From IMG/VR virus record IMGVR_UViG_3300010153_000063, positions 1 to 29,592 of that record: a stretch of 29,592 nt of DNA. One strand, given 5' to 3'. The notes beneath the pieces are model-generated. The model saw only the letters and a program-made list of their open reading frames with translations, made no database searches and had not been told where the DNA came from. This document shows positions 24,396 to 29,592 of the stretch, piece by piece. The DNA is from a virus. The stretch's first letter is position 1. Each line of letters opens with the position of its first letter. A program made the position numbers and the translations under genes.

Positions 24396-24614
24396 CTAAA
24401 CCTTATGCCTGGTGAGCCAACTCGATACACCCTGATCAGAAACAATAACGCGATTATTATTCAAACCCGAATCAATTAAATTAACCGCTAAAACCGCCTG
24501 ACTGATTCCCTGGCGCTTACTTTCAGAGTCAAGTTTAACCTTGATATCCGTTGGAACACGCAGAAAAAAGCCTTTAAACTCCTGTTTTTTCTGTTTTTTT
24601 CTCTTTTCAATCAA
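24396..24614 (-). CDS. Arc-like ribbon-helix-helix repressor
   Basis: A 72-aa protein starting with TTG (AAAGG about 10 nt upstream); no ATG fits. After a Lys-rich N-terminus, residues about 16-51 give the Arc/Mnt pattern: F-F-L-R-V-P-T-D-I-K-V-K-L (strand and helix A), then R-Q-G-I-S-Q-A-V-L-A-V-N-L-I-D-S-G-L (turn and helix B). It would bind DNA as a dimer or tetramer. It is the first gene of the leftward cluster and borders the divergent control region, which holds a perfect palindrome at 24642-24656. It probably controls the early operon and its own expression. Confidence 0.78.
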   Translation of the reverse strand: MIEKRKKQKKQEFKGFFLRVPTDIKVKLDSESKRQGISQAVLAVNLIDSGLNNNRVIVSDQGVSSWLTRHKV

Positions 24615-24729
24615 TGACTTACACCTTTTTTTGCTTTTTTGTCCATATTTTATGGATTACCCTATTGACTATCATTAGATATCGGTTTAATTGTTATTTT
24701 GTAGCAAGTCAACATTAGAAAGGAAAAAA
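24615..24729. promoter_or_regulatory. Divergent early control region
   Basis: This gap separates the leftward RHH/replication cluster from the rightward early operon. On the plus strand, TTGACT at 24665-24670 is followed after 15-16 nt by TTTAAT/TTAATT, a plausible rightward promoter. On the minus strand another TTGACT (24707-24712 in plus coordinates) faces it, with a weak -10. The sequence GATATCGGT (24678-24686) also occurs, on the minus strand, upstream of the packaging operon at 21774-21782. Confidence 0.5.
24642..24656. promoter_or_regulatory. Palindromic operator candidate
   Basis: A perfect inverted repeat, TCCATA-TTT-TATGGA, located 28 bp upstream of the RHH repressor start and beside the rightward -35. 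The size and symmetry suit an Arc-type RHH dimer of dimers. The link to the repressor is inferred from position. Confidence 0.5.
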
Positions 24730-24963
24730 ATGAAAAATGTTTACGTAGTTATTGGTGAGCATGATGGAATCATTGGAGTATATTCAAACATTCGCAAAGC
24801 TAGAAGTCGGGCAATAGCCTATGCTAGAGGTAATTACTGTCGTGCTTATCAATCCATAACCAATCCACGAAGTGGCGAAGATATTTTAGAATGGCGTAAT
24901 CAATTCAACGAGTCTTTTCGTGACGAAAATTCAGCAGAAATAAAAAAAGAATGCGTAAATTAG
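24730..24963 (+). CDS. Small early protein, first gene of rightward operon
   Basis: A 77-aa protein. The ATG at 24730 (M-K-N-V-Y-V-V-I-G-E-H-D-G) has AAAGGA 7 nt upstream; the longer frame from 24691 is a TTG start without a ribosome site. The opening strand V-Y-V-V-I-G-E-H-D-G-I-I-G-V-Y-S followed by an A-R-S-R-A-I-A-Y-A-R-G helix is a beta-hairpin-helix plan often seen in small phage proteins. Function unknown. The next gene starts 12 bp after its stop with an identical 19-nt leader. Confidence 0.65.
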   Translation: MKNVYVVIGEHDGIIGVYSNIRKARSRAIAYARGNYCRAYQSITNPRSGEDILEWRNQFNESFRDENSAEIKKECVN

Positions 24964-24974
24964 AAAGGAAAAAA

Positions 24975-25139
24975 ATGGAAATATTCCAAAATCCAAAAGA
25001 CTACGCTGCTAAGTTGTGTGCGCTGGGGTTTTCTCCAGCCATTGCCAAAGAGCAGCTCGAACAACATTATTTTGCGACACCAAGCAAGTATGTTGATGAC
25101 GTAATCAAACACATGGAGGAACTTAATGAAACTAACTAG
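24975..25139 (+). CDS. Small early helical protein
   Basis: A 54-aa protein starting at 24975 (M-E-I-F-Q-N-P-K-D-Y-A), whose leader is identical over 19 nt to that of the first gene. It contains A-A-K-L-C-A-L-G-F-S-P-A-I-A-K-E-Q-L-E-Q, a UBA-like three-helix composition, but no firm family match. Function unknown. Its end overlaps the next start by 14 bp. Confidence 0.6.
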   Translation: MEIFQNPKDYAAKLCALGFSPAIAKEQLEQHYFATPSKYVDDVIKHMEELNETN

Positions 25140-25716
25140 AGAATTTTATAGATTAGACAAACTGGATGGGGCCAAGATTTACATCCCAACAGACGTTAAT
25201 GGTCTAGAATTTTGTTTGTATTCACACAAAAACAATTATTTTGCACAGTGTTTTCGCGGCAAACAAGCAAAACCAGCTTGGCATTATGATTTTGGCAGCG
25301 ATGCAAATGCAGAACGCAACCGTGACAACACAATCAAAAACGAGATCAAAGAACAAAAGCAGCGTTTAGAGTATAAAGCAGAACAACGTAAAAAAGCGCT
25401 GCAACCCCACACATGGAAAGTAAATGACATTGTTTATGAGTCCTGGGGCTACGATCAAACCAACGTTGATTTTTACAAAGTAAAAGAATTGATTGGCAAA
25501 TGCACAGCAGTGCTTCAAAAAATAGGTAAGAAAACATTACCAGGCAGCGATTCATATAGCCACGGAATGGCCAGAGATGTGATTGCAGATGACAGGCTTT
25601 GGTTTGGAGATGCTTTTAAAGTACGCATTCACAACAACATGGCCAGGTTGCGCGGCAATTATTCCTACGCACACATCTGGGACGGCACACCAACTTATGA
25701 AAGTTGGTACGCATGA
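25126..25716 (+). CDS. Conserved-type phage protein of unknown function
   Basis: A 196-aa protein. N-terminal part: R-L-D-K-L-D-G-A-K-I-Y-I-P, then a beta region (C-L-Y-S-H-K-N-N-Y-F-A-Q-C-F), a long charged helix (K-E-Q-K-Q-R-L-E-Y-K-A-E-Q-R-K-K), and a C-terminal domain starting W-K-V-N-D-I-V-Y-E-S-W-G-Y-D-Q-T-N-V-D-F-Y. That last motif recurs, as I remember it, in uncharacterised phage and plasmid proteins. There are no catalytic residues I can name. The stop overlaps the next start (ATGA). Confidence 0.65.
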   Translation: MKLTREFYRLDKLDGAKIYIPTDVNGLEFCLYSHKNNYFAQCFRGKQAKPAWHYDFGSDANAERNRDNTIKNEIKEQKQRLEYKAEQRKKALQPHTWKVNDIVYESWGYDQTNVDFYKVKELIGKCTAVLQKIGKKTLPGSDSYSHGMARDVIADDRLWFGDAFKVRIHNNMARLRGNYSYAHIWDGTPTYESWYA

Positions 25717-25805
25717 AAAACCTCATAACTGACATTATAGCCTGTTTATCATTGTTTGTTATTTTTTACGGAGGTTTGTTTTTAATCTACGGTTTATCAT
25801 TATGA
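25713..25805 (+). CDS. 30-aa single-membrane-span peptide
   Basis: A short frame whose ATG overlaps the stop of the previous gene and whose own stop overlaps the next start (ATGA at both ends). It encodes M-K-N-L-I-T-D followed by a hydrophobic span (I-I-A-C-L-S-L-F-V-I-F-Y-G-G-L-F-L-I-Y-G). Coupling at both ends argues that it is translated. Probably an inner-membrane micropeptide; function unknown. Confidence 0.55.
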   Translation: MKNLITDIIACLSLFVIFYGGLFLIYGLSL

Positions 25806-25975
25806 CCTGGATTATTGAAAAATTTAAATATGATGAAACAATGGAATGCCCTGACTGTGATGGTTGGGGTTATTCTGATTGGCAACAAACAAACTTTTCA
25901 ATGTATCACGGTTTTAAATTTAATGATTGTGAAAATTGTGAAGGTCTTGGAACAATTGTAAAGGAAACAGAATGA
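25802..25975 (+). CDS. 57-aa DnaJ-type zinc-finger protein
   Basis: A short frame with two C-x-x-C-x-G-x-G motifs: C-P-D-C-D-G-W-G near residues 18-25 and C-E-N-C-E-G-L-G near residues 43-50. This is the pattern of one DnaJ zinc-binding unit, formed by two such motifs. It starts in the stop of the 30-aa peptide and ends with K-E-T-E, overlapping the next ATG. It has no J domain, so it could bind unfolded protein, a host chaperone or nucleic acid. The role is inferred. Confidence 0.65.
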   Translation: MTWIIEKFKYDETMECPDCDGWGYSDWQQTNFSMYHGFKFNDCENCEGLGTIVKETE

Positions 25976-26187
25976 ATATTACAAATGAAAAAATGACTTA
26001 TTATGAGGCTTTGCGCGCTTTTAACAGTGGCGATATTGCGCTTGGTTTTGCACCGCAGCATTTAATAGATAAAATAGCTGATAAAAATGAAAATTCATTA
26101 GCTTATTGTGGCTTTGTTCAAAGTCAATACGACGATGCTAAACAAGCTATTATTGACGAAATTAATTCTATTAAGGAAACAGAATGA
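25972..26187 (+). CDS. 71-aa early hypothetical protein
   Basis: A helical protein (M-T-Y-Y-E-A-L-R-A-F-N-S-G-D, D-D-A-K-Q-A-I-I-D-E-I-N) with no recognised domain. Start and stop overlap their neighbours by four bases (ATGA). Both junctions use the identical 15-nt sequence AAGGAAACAGAATGA. Function unknown. Confidence 0.6.
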   Translation: MNITNEKMTYYEALRAFNSGDIALGFAPQHLIDKIADKNENSLAYCGFVQSQYDDAKQAIIDEINSIKETE

Positions 26188-26504
26188 TTGATCAAATTGA
26201 TATAAAAAAAATGCACCACCGCAGCCCACAAGACACCGAACTGGCCGCAGCGGTGCGAGTTGTTCCGCGCGTCGTAGGGATGCGACGTTTTGTTTTGCAA
26301 TCCCTGGAGAGCATGGGAGGGAAAGCCACAGGAACTGCAATTGCAAAATTAGCAGACAAGCCAATTACTAGCATAAGACCACGTTTAACAGAACTATTAT
26401 CTTTTCAATTAATAGAAGATTCTGGACAACGTGAGTTGAACCAATACAAAAATAACGAAATAATTTGGAAAATAACAGAAGAAGGGAAAAAATATGTGGA
26501 TTAA
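26184..26504 (+). CDS. Winged-helix-like early DNA-binding protein
   Basis: A 106-aa protein. After a polar N-terminus (H-H-R-S-P-Q-D-T-E-L), residues about 30-100 follow a winged-helix plan: R-R-F-V-L-Q-S-L-E-S-M-G-G-K-A-T-G-T-A-I-A-K-L-A as helices 1-2, I-T-S-I-R-P-R-L-T-E-L-L as the recognition helix, then the wing up to I-W-K-I-T-E-E-G-K. MarR-like and phage regulatory proteins share this layout. Probably a regulator of phage or host transcription. Its end overlaps the Gp157 start. Confidence 0.6.
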   Translation: MIDQIDIKKMHHRSPQDTELAAAVRVVPRVVGMRRFVLQSLESMGGKATGTAIAKLADKPITSIRPRLTELLSFQLIEDSGQRELNQYKNNEIIWKITEEGKKYVD

Positions 26505-26979
26505 TTATGAAGAAATAAGACGCAAAGCAGATCAAATTAGAGAATTGTGTGGAGATGATGAAGATACTTTTCTCGATACGCTCGATGGCGAATGCGATGC
26601 AATGGATATTTTGGGTGGATTACTAACGTTGCGCGAAGAAACAAAACAAAATGAAAAAATGAATAAAGAACTTGCAGCAACTTATAAACAACGCGCAGAA
26701 CGCGCAAACAATAAGCAAGACGCAACAAACATTTTAATTAAACAGCTGCTCGATGCAATGAGCCAGAAAAAGGTTCAACATCCATTTGGGACCGTAACAA
26801 TAACAAAACCAAAGCAAAAAGTTTTTATCATTGATGAAAAACAAATACCAACGCAGCTTATGACAGTTAAAACATCACCTGATTTAACAGCTATAAAAAA
26901 ACAACTTGACCAGGGAGAGTTTGTCCCTGGAGCAGAAATTCAATTAGGAAACAGATCAATTTCAGTGAGGATAAAATGA
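26494..26979 (+). CDS. Gp157-like protein
   Basis: A 161-aa protein with the layout of the siphovirus Gp157 family: a helical acidic N-terminus with L-C-G-D-D-E-D-T-F-L-D-T-L, a long charged helix (K-E-L-A-A-T-Y-K-Q-R-A-E-R-A-N-N-K), then a small beta domain, H-P-F-G-T-V-T-I-T-K-P-K-Q-K-V-F and P-G-A-E-I-Q. The family was first noted for phage-resistance effects in streptococci and is common next to recombinase genes, as here. Its stop overlaps the next ATG. The mechanism is not known. Confidence 0.8.
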   Translation: MWINYEEIRRKADQIRELCGDDEDTFLDTLDGECDAMDILGGLLTLREETKQNEKMNKELAATYKQRAERANNKQDATNILIKQLLDAMSQKKVQHPFGTVTITKPKQKVFIIDEKQIPTQLMTVKTSPDLTAIKKQLDQGEFVPGAEIQLGNRSISVRIK

Positions 26980-27677
26980 ACTTAGTCGAAGCAATGAATG
27001 AAATTAATAACGCTAACGAAACTAAAGGTGTACCACAGAGAGGTGGTAAAAAATACACTGAAGTTTTTGTGCGTGTTGAAATATTTAGAAAAACTTTTGG
27101 TACTGATCTAGGTATAAAAACAGAAATTATACTTAATGATGGTAAGTTTGTTATTGTTAAAGCAACTATTGAAGATAAAGACGGTCACGTTGTTGGCTCT
27201 GGATTGGCTGAGGAGGTTCGCGGCAGCTCAAACGTAAATAAAACATCTGCATTAGAAAATTGTGAAACTTCCGCTATAGGACGCGCCCTGGCTTCTCTGG
27301 GGCTGCATGGTGGTACTTATGCCAGTTTAAATGAAATGGATGCCGTTAAGCGCAAAGAAACAGCACTAAAAGAAAAAGAATTAGAAGAAAAAGAATTAGA
27401 AGAAAAAGAATTAGAAGAAAAAAAACAACAACAATTAATTGATTGGGAAACAAGAGTTTTAACTGAATTTAGTAAAATTACAAATGATAAGCAGTTTTCA
27501 GAACGTGACCGCATGAGTAATTTAAAACAGTTTAAAACAGAATTATCAAATTTACATACAATGCCTGGAGCAATACAAAAAACTGTAAATAAAAAATACA
27601 ACGAAGCTTTAGCTTATTTAGGGGCTCAAATGGGAAAAAATAATGGAAACGTGGGATCAAATACAGAAACGTCATAA
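26976..27677 (+). CDS. Putative ssDNA-annealing recombination protein
   Basis: A 233-aa protein. Residues about 20-115 resemble phage annealing proteins of the Erf/Rad52-like group: a beta region (I-K-T-E-I-I-L-N-D-G-K-F-V-I-V-K-A-T-I), then N-K-T-S-A-L-E-N-C-E-T-S-A-I-G-R-A-L-A-S-L-G. The T-S-A-I-G-R-A-L element is characteristic. Residues about 128-150 are three K-E-L-E-E repeats, a charged helix linking to the C-terminal part. With Gp157 and RusA it would make a recombination set. The exact family is uncertain. Confidence 0.65.
   Translation: MNLVEAMNEINNANETKGVPQRGGKKYTEVFVRVEIFRKTFGTDLGIKTEIILNDGKFVIVKATIEDKDGHVVGSGLAEEVRGSSNVNKTSALENCETSAIGRALASLGLHGGTYASLNEMDAVKRKETALKEKELEEKELEEKELEEKKQQQLIDWETRVLTEFSKITNDKQFSERDRMSNLKQFKTELSNLHTMPGAIQKTVNKKYNEALAYLGAQMGKNNGNVGSNTETS
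27372..27416 (+). repeat. Three perfect 15-bp tandem repeats
   Basis: GAAAAAGAATTAGAA occurs three times in a row inside the annealing-protein gene and encodes K-E-L-E-E repeats. This may vary in copy number by slippage without changing the frame. Confidence 0.85.
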
Positions 27678-28101
27678 ACTTGAAAAAATAAATCTAATGA
27701 GAACTTGGGCTAAATTTTTTTCATCAGTTGACGTTCATCAAGCAGAAGCAGCAAGATTGTTGCATATAAATTATAAATTTTTAAATGACTCTCTAATTAA
27801 AAATAACATAGAATGGGAAGCAAAATATGAACCAGGAACAAAAAGATCTAATGAGGAAACAAATAGGGTACGCTCTAAGACAAGCAGAAATCGTATTAAA
27901 AGACGCCCAGAGACATCCAAAAAGATTAACAATTGCACAAAGAGCAGAGGGTTTAAAAAAGATATTAAATACAGTCCACAAGAAATTATATTAATGAAAG
28001 CCTGGGAACAAGCTGCAAAATTAGCTAACGAAAGAATGAGAAAACACAACGGCTTGCGTAAAGCAAACTCCTGGGTATCAAAAGATAATAAATTTAGTTA
28101 A
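27643..28101 (+). CDS. Basic early protein, unknown
   Basis: A 152-aa protein overlapping the end of the annealing-protein gene by 35 bp, with GGGAAAA before the ATG. The N-terminal half has a helix-turn-helix-like V-H-Q-A-E-A-A-R-L-L-H-I-N-Y-K-F-L-N-D-S-L. The middle is strongly basic (R-S-K-T-S-R-N-R-I-K-R-R). The C-terminal part has a helix I-L-M-K-A-W-E-Q-A-A-K-L-A-N-E-R-M. Probably DNA-binding; family not recognised. It meets the endolysin gene tail to tail with an 8-bp overlap. A second plausible 55-aa frame lies within it. Confidence 0.55.
   Translation: METWDQIQKRHKLEKINLMRTWAKFFSSVDVHQAEAARLLHINYKFLNDSLIKNNIEWEAKYEPGTKRSNEETNRVRSKTSRNRIKRRPETSKKINNCTKSRGFKKDIKYSPQEIILMKAWEQAAKLANERMRKHNGLRKANSWVSKDNKFS
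27827..27994 (+). CDS. Possible overlapping 55-aa gene in another frame
   Basis: An ATG with GGGAAG about 7 nt upstream opens M-N-Q-E-Q-K-D-L-M-R-K-Q-I-G-Y-A-L-R-Q-A and ends H-K-K-L-Y. The translation is a balanced amphipathic helix protein, not a typical shadow frame. It lies wholly inside the 152-aa gene, over that gene's basic low-complexity middle. It could be a real overprinted gene, or the two frames together may reflect an ancestral frameshift. Confidence 0.35.
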   Translation: MNQEQKDLMRKQIGYALRQAEIVLKDAQRHPKRLTIAQRAEGLKKILNTVHKKLY

Positions 28102-28606
28102 TTAAATTTAAAGATTGTTCTTTAGTCTCATCATTTCGTCTTATCCAACCACGTCCAAACGTGTCAAAGGTGCTGAGGTCTCTGTAAAACTTATCACGCA
28201 TATGGTGCATTTGTTCTATTATTTCTGTTGGCTCTACTTCAGCTACTCGTTGAAGTGTCATTGGCCCTATACCACCATCTTGCTCAACACCTACAATACG
28301 TTGCAATGCTTTAGCTGCACGACTAACTCCGCTGTTTACACCCCAATCAAAGCAGCTCCAATCAACCCCAGAAGGAAGGTCATCTGCTCGAAGTCTCGCC
28401 CAATAATTTTCTTTGTATATAGGGTAAACATCATCGTGAGTAAGACCTTCCATTTCCCCGTCCATAACTTGCCGACCTACATATTGTTCATAGACTGCAC
28501 GTGTAACTCCAAAATTTGTCTGTCCGCCAGGATCATTAGGGTGATTAACATAGCCCCCTTCGTGTTCAAGAAGACGCGCCATACATTCTTCAAAGTTCTG
28601 TTTCAT
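28094..28606 (-). CDS. GH108 family endolysin
   Basis: A 170-aa cell-wall hydrolase. The opening L-L-E-H-E-G-G-Y-V-N-H-P-N-D-P-G-G-Q-T-N-F-G-V-T places the catalytic Glu at residue 16. N-Y-W near residue 68, F-D-W-G-V-N-S-G near residue 87 and the C-terminal peptidoglycan-binding part (D-G-G-I-G-P-M-T, then G-R-G-W-I-R-R-N-D-E) complete the family pattern. It should cleave the glycan chain of peptidoglycan as a muramidase. There is no signal peptide or SAR segment, so it depends on the holin. Its ATG overlaps the holin stop (ATGA). Confidence 0.92.
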   Translation of the reverse strand: MKQNFEECMARLLEHEGGYVNHPNDPGGQTNFGVTRAVYEQYVGRQVMDGEMEGLTHDDVYPIYKENYWARLRADDLPSGVDWSCFDWGVNSGVSRAAKALQRIVGVEQDGGIGPMTLQRVAEVEPTEIIEQMHHMRDKFYRDLSTFDTFGRGWIRRNDETKEQSLNLIN

Positions 28607-29067
28607 TTTGCATTCTTTCTCATTTTAGCAAATTGGCGTGACCCAAACCAAAAACTAATTATACTTGTGAACAATAAATTTGTGTCGTCACTCCATACTT
28701 CATTAAGCGCGTCTTTAAAATCTGCACCGCTATTCATTGCATATGTTAAAGTTGTTATTTTAACTAATAAAAAGAAACCAACAAACAAATACGTTATAAC
28801 AGGCCGCACAGAACCACTCAGAGCTGCTGCAAAGCCTGATTTAGCATTAGCTGCCCTCATAGAAGCGTATATGCCTTCAGTTTCGCTTATATCGGCTTTT
28901 GCGCTAAGTTCATCTAACTTTAAAGATGAAAGTTGTTCAGCATATTTTCCTTTTGCTTCTAACATTTTTAATTCTTGAGCATCTTTTTGACGTTGTTGAA
29001 ACAAATCAATTATTGAGGGTAAAACTGACGTTCCAAATCCAAGAGCTGCACCTAAAAGACTAAGCAT
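28603..29067 (-). CDS. Three-TM holin of gene-transfer-agent type
   Basis: A 154-aa membrane protein with AAAGG before the ATG. It has a hydrophobic N-terminal segment (about residues 2-20), a charged helix (25-75), a second span (P-V-I-T-Y-L-F-V-G-F-F-L-L-V, about 88-105) and a third (about 128-143) ending in F-W-F-G-S-R-Q-F-A-K. The W-F-G-x-R end and the three-span plan match the GTA_holin_3TM family seen in alphaproteobacterial phages and GTAs. It forms the hole releasing the endolysin. Its ATG overlaps the previous stop (TAATG). Confidence 0.82.
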   Translation of the reverse strand: MLSLLGAALGFGTSVLPSIIDLFQQRQKDAQELKMLEAKGKYAEQLSSLKLDELSAKADISETEGIYASMRAANAKSGFAAALSGSVRPVITYLFVGFFLLVKITTLTYAMNSGADFKDALNEVWSDDTNLLFTSIISFWFGSRQFAKMRKNAK

Positions 29068-29390
29068 TATTTTACCTTTGTTTTAGAAATAGCAGTGGCG
29101 CCCATAAAACCGACAACGACACCTAATTGAGCTACGATAAATGTGTTTAAGAATCCAGCGGCTGCTGACAATCTTTCCAGGGAAACAATTGGTGTAAGAA
29201 GAATAATAACACCTACTAAAACAGCGCCCATAGCTATCCAGGCCATCATTCTTTGAGTGTCCATAAGTTTGTCTTCATTTTCCAAACGGACCCATCTTTC
29301 ATGGCGGTCAAGTTCATCGTCTGTAACAACACCATCGCCATCAGCATCAGCCATAGCATATTTACTATCTTTTTGAAGTTTTTTAGCCAT
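29067..29390 (-). CDS. EF-hand small membrane protein of lysis cassette
   Basis: A 107-aa protein with a strong AGGAGG ribosome site. Residues 15-26 (D-A-D-G-D-G-V-V-T-D-D-E) are a perfect 12-residue EF-hand loop with calcium ligands at positions 1, 3, 5 and 12, followed by L-D-R-H-E. Two hydrophobic spans follow, about residues 47-69 and 82-101. It is the first complete gene of a coupled lysis cassette, so it may be a second holin, an antiholin or a lysis timer responding to divalent ions. The role is inferred from context. Confidence 0.75.
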   Translation of the reverse strand: MAKKLQKDSKYAMADADGDGVVTDDELDRHERWVRLENEDKLMDTQRMMAWIAMGAVLVGVIILLTPIVSLERLSAAAGFLNTFIVAQLGVVVGFMGATAISKTKVK

Positions 29391-29430
29391 AATAACCTCC
29401 TGTTAATGTTTGTTATATTACACTATTTTG

Positions 29431-29592
29431 TTAATTTGCCAAAGGATTATCGAAAGCTTCTTGCAATCTTTCATTTAAATCATCCTCAAGTTTAGTCATA
29501 TCTGCATCAATTCGGTCAATTGTTTCTCTTAGAGAGTCCCGTACATCTTTTTCTGTATCTCTATTTAAAGCTTCAACTTCTCGAATAGATGC
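29431..29592 (-). CDS. 3' end of coiled-coil protein gene, 5' end missing
   Basis: An open frame of 53 codons and a TAA stop that enters from the right edge. It encodes R-E-V-E-A-L-N-R-D-T-E-K-D-V-R-D-S-L and ends E-A-F-D-N-P-L-A-N. The charged heptad pattern (I-D-R-I-D-A-D-M-T-K-L-E-D-D-L-N-E-R-L) indicates a coiled coil. It lies just upstream of the lysis cassette on the same strand. If the genome is circular or permuted it could be the C-terminus of the tail fibre gene that runs off the left edge. Confidence 0.6.
   Translation of the reverse strand, partial: ASIREVEALNRDTEKDVRDSLRETIDRIDADMTKLEDDLNERLQEAFDNPLAN

Noticed and set aside
24665-24712. TTGACT...AGTCAA inverted pair as a large operator
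   Set aside because: The arms are only 6 bp and 36 bp apart; they are better explained as two facing -35-like elements or chance.
28115-28978. 287-codon open frame on the plus strand opposite endolysin and holin
   Set aside because: The minus-strand frames have clear GH108 and holin motifs with coupled starts. The antisense translation is rich in Cys, Ile, Phe and Ser with no family features, as expected of a shadow frame.
1-29592. CRISPR arrays, insertion sequences, integrase and attachment sites
   Set aside because: No spaced palindromic repeats, transposase, recombinase frame or tRNA-derived att core was seen.

Overview
This window reads as most of the genome of a small tailed phage with a T7-like (podovirus) virion. 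By eye the DNA is AT-rich, roughly 35-37% GC. The families seen (GH108 endolysin, three-TM holin of the gene-transfer-agent type, DUF1376 replication protein, RusA, Gp157, tail fibre with repeated DGRD...DGTKLDGI motifs) are typical of phages of aquatic, probably marine, alphaproteobacteria. The host assignment is inference. There are no tRNA or rRNA genes, no CRISPR and no integrase, and no DNA or RNA polymerase gene is visible.

Layout. The minus strand from about 21.75 kb down to 1 is the packaging and virion operon, read right to left: an 82-aa protein with an SSB-like tail, small and large terminase, a GNAT-like protein, two small proteins, portal, a Bbp19-like protein, scaffold, capsid, a small head protein, tail tube A and B, three or four internal virion (ejection) proteins, and a T7-type tail fibre cut by the left edge. 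Upstream on the same strand (21.79-24.61 kb) are a 42-aa ORF, a winged-helix protein, an unknown protein, a DUF1376 replication protein with five 12-bp iteron-like repeats inside its gene, a RusA resolvase and a ribbon-helix-helix repressor. The plus strand from 24.73 to 28.10 kb is an early operon that starts next to the repressor gene. It encodes many small proteins, two of them very short (30 and 57 aa), then a Gp157 homologue and a putative ssDNA-annealing recombinase. From 28.09 to 29.59 kb on the minus strand lies a translationally coupled lysis cassette (EF-hand membrane protein, holin, endolysin), preceded by the 3' end of a coiled-coil gene cut by the right edge.

The phage seems to combine a lambda-like early module (initiator gene containing origin-like iterons, annealing protein, RusA, host polymerase presumed) with a T7-like virion. 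The most striking gene is the 1059-aa internal virion protein at 5686-8865. It carries a ParB-like domain and a zeta-toxin-type kinase domain at the position where T7 has its transglycosylase-bearing ejection protein gp16, so it may deliver effector domains into the host with the DNA. A second genome-wide oddity is strong over-representation of the pentamer CCWGG.

No stretch above about 150 bases lacks a gene. The longest gaps are the structured leader upstream of the capsid gene (15922-16088), the 22045-21916 gap and the divergent control region (24615-24729).
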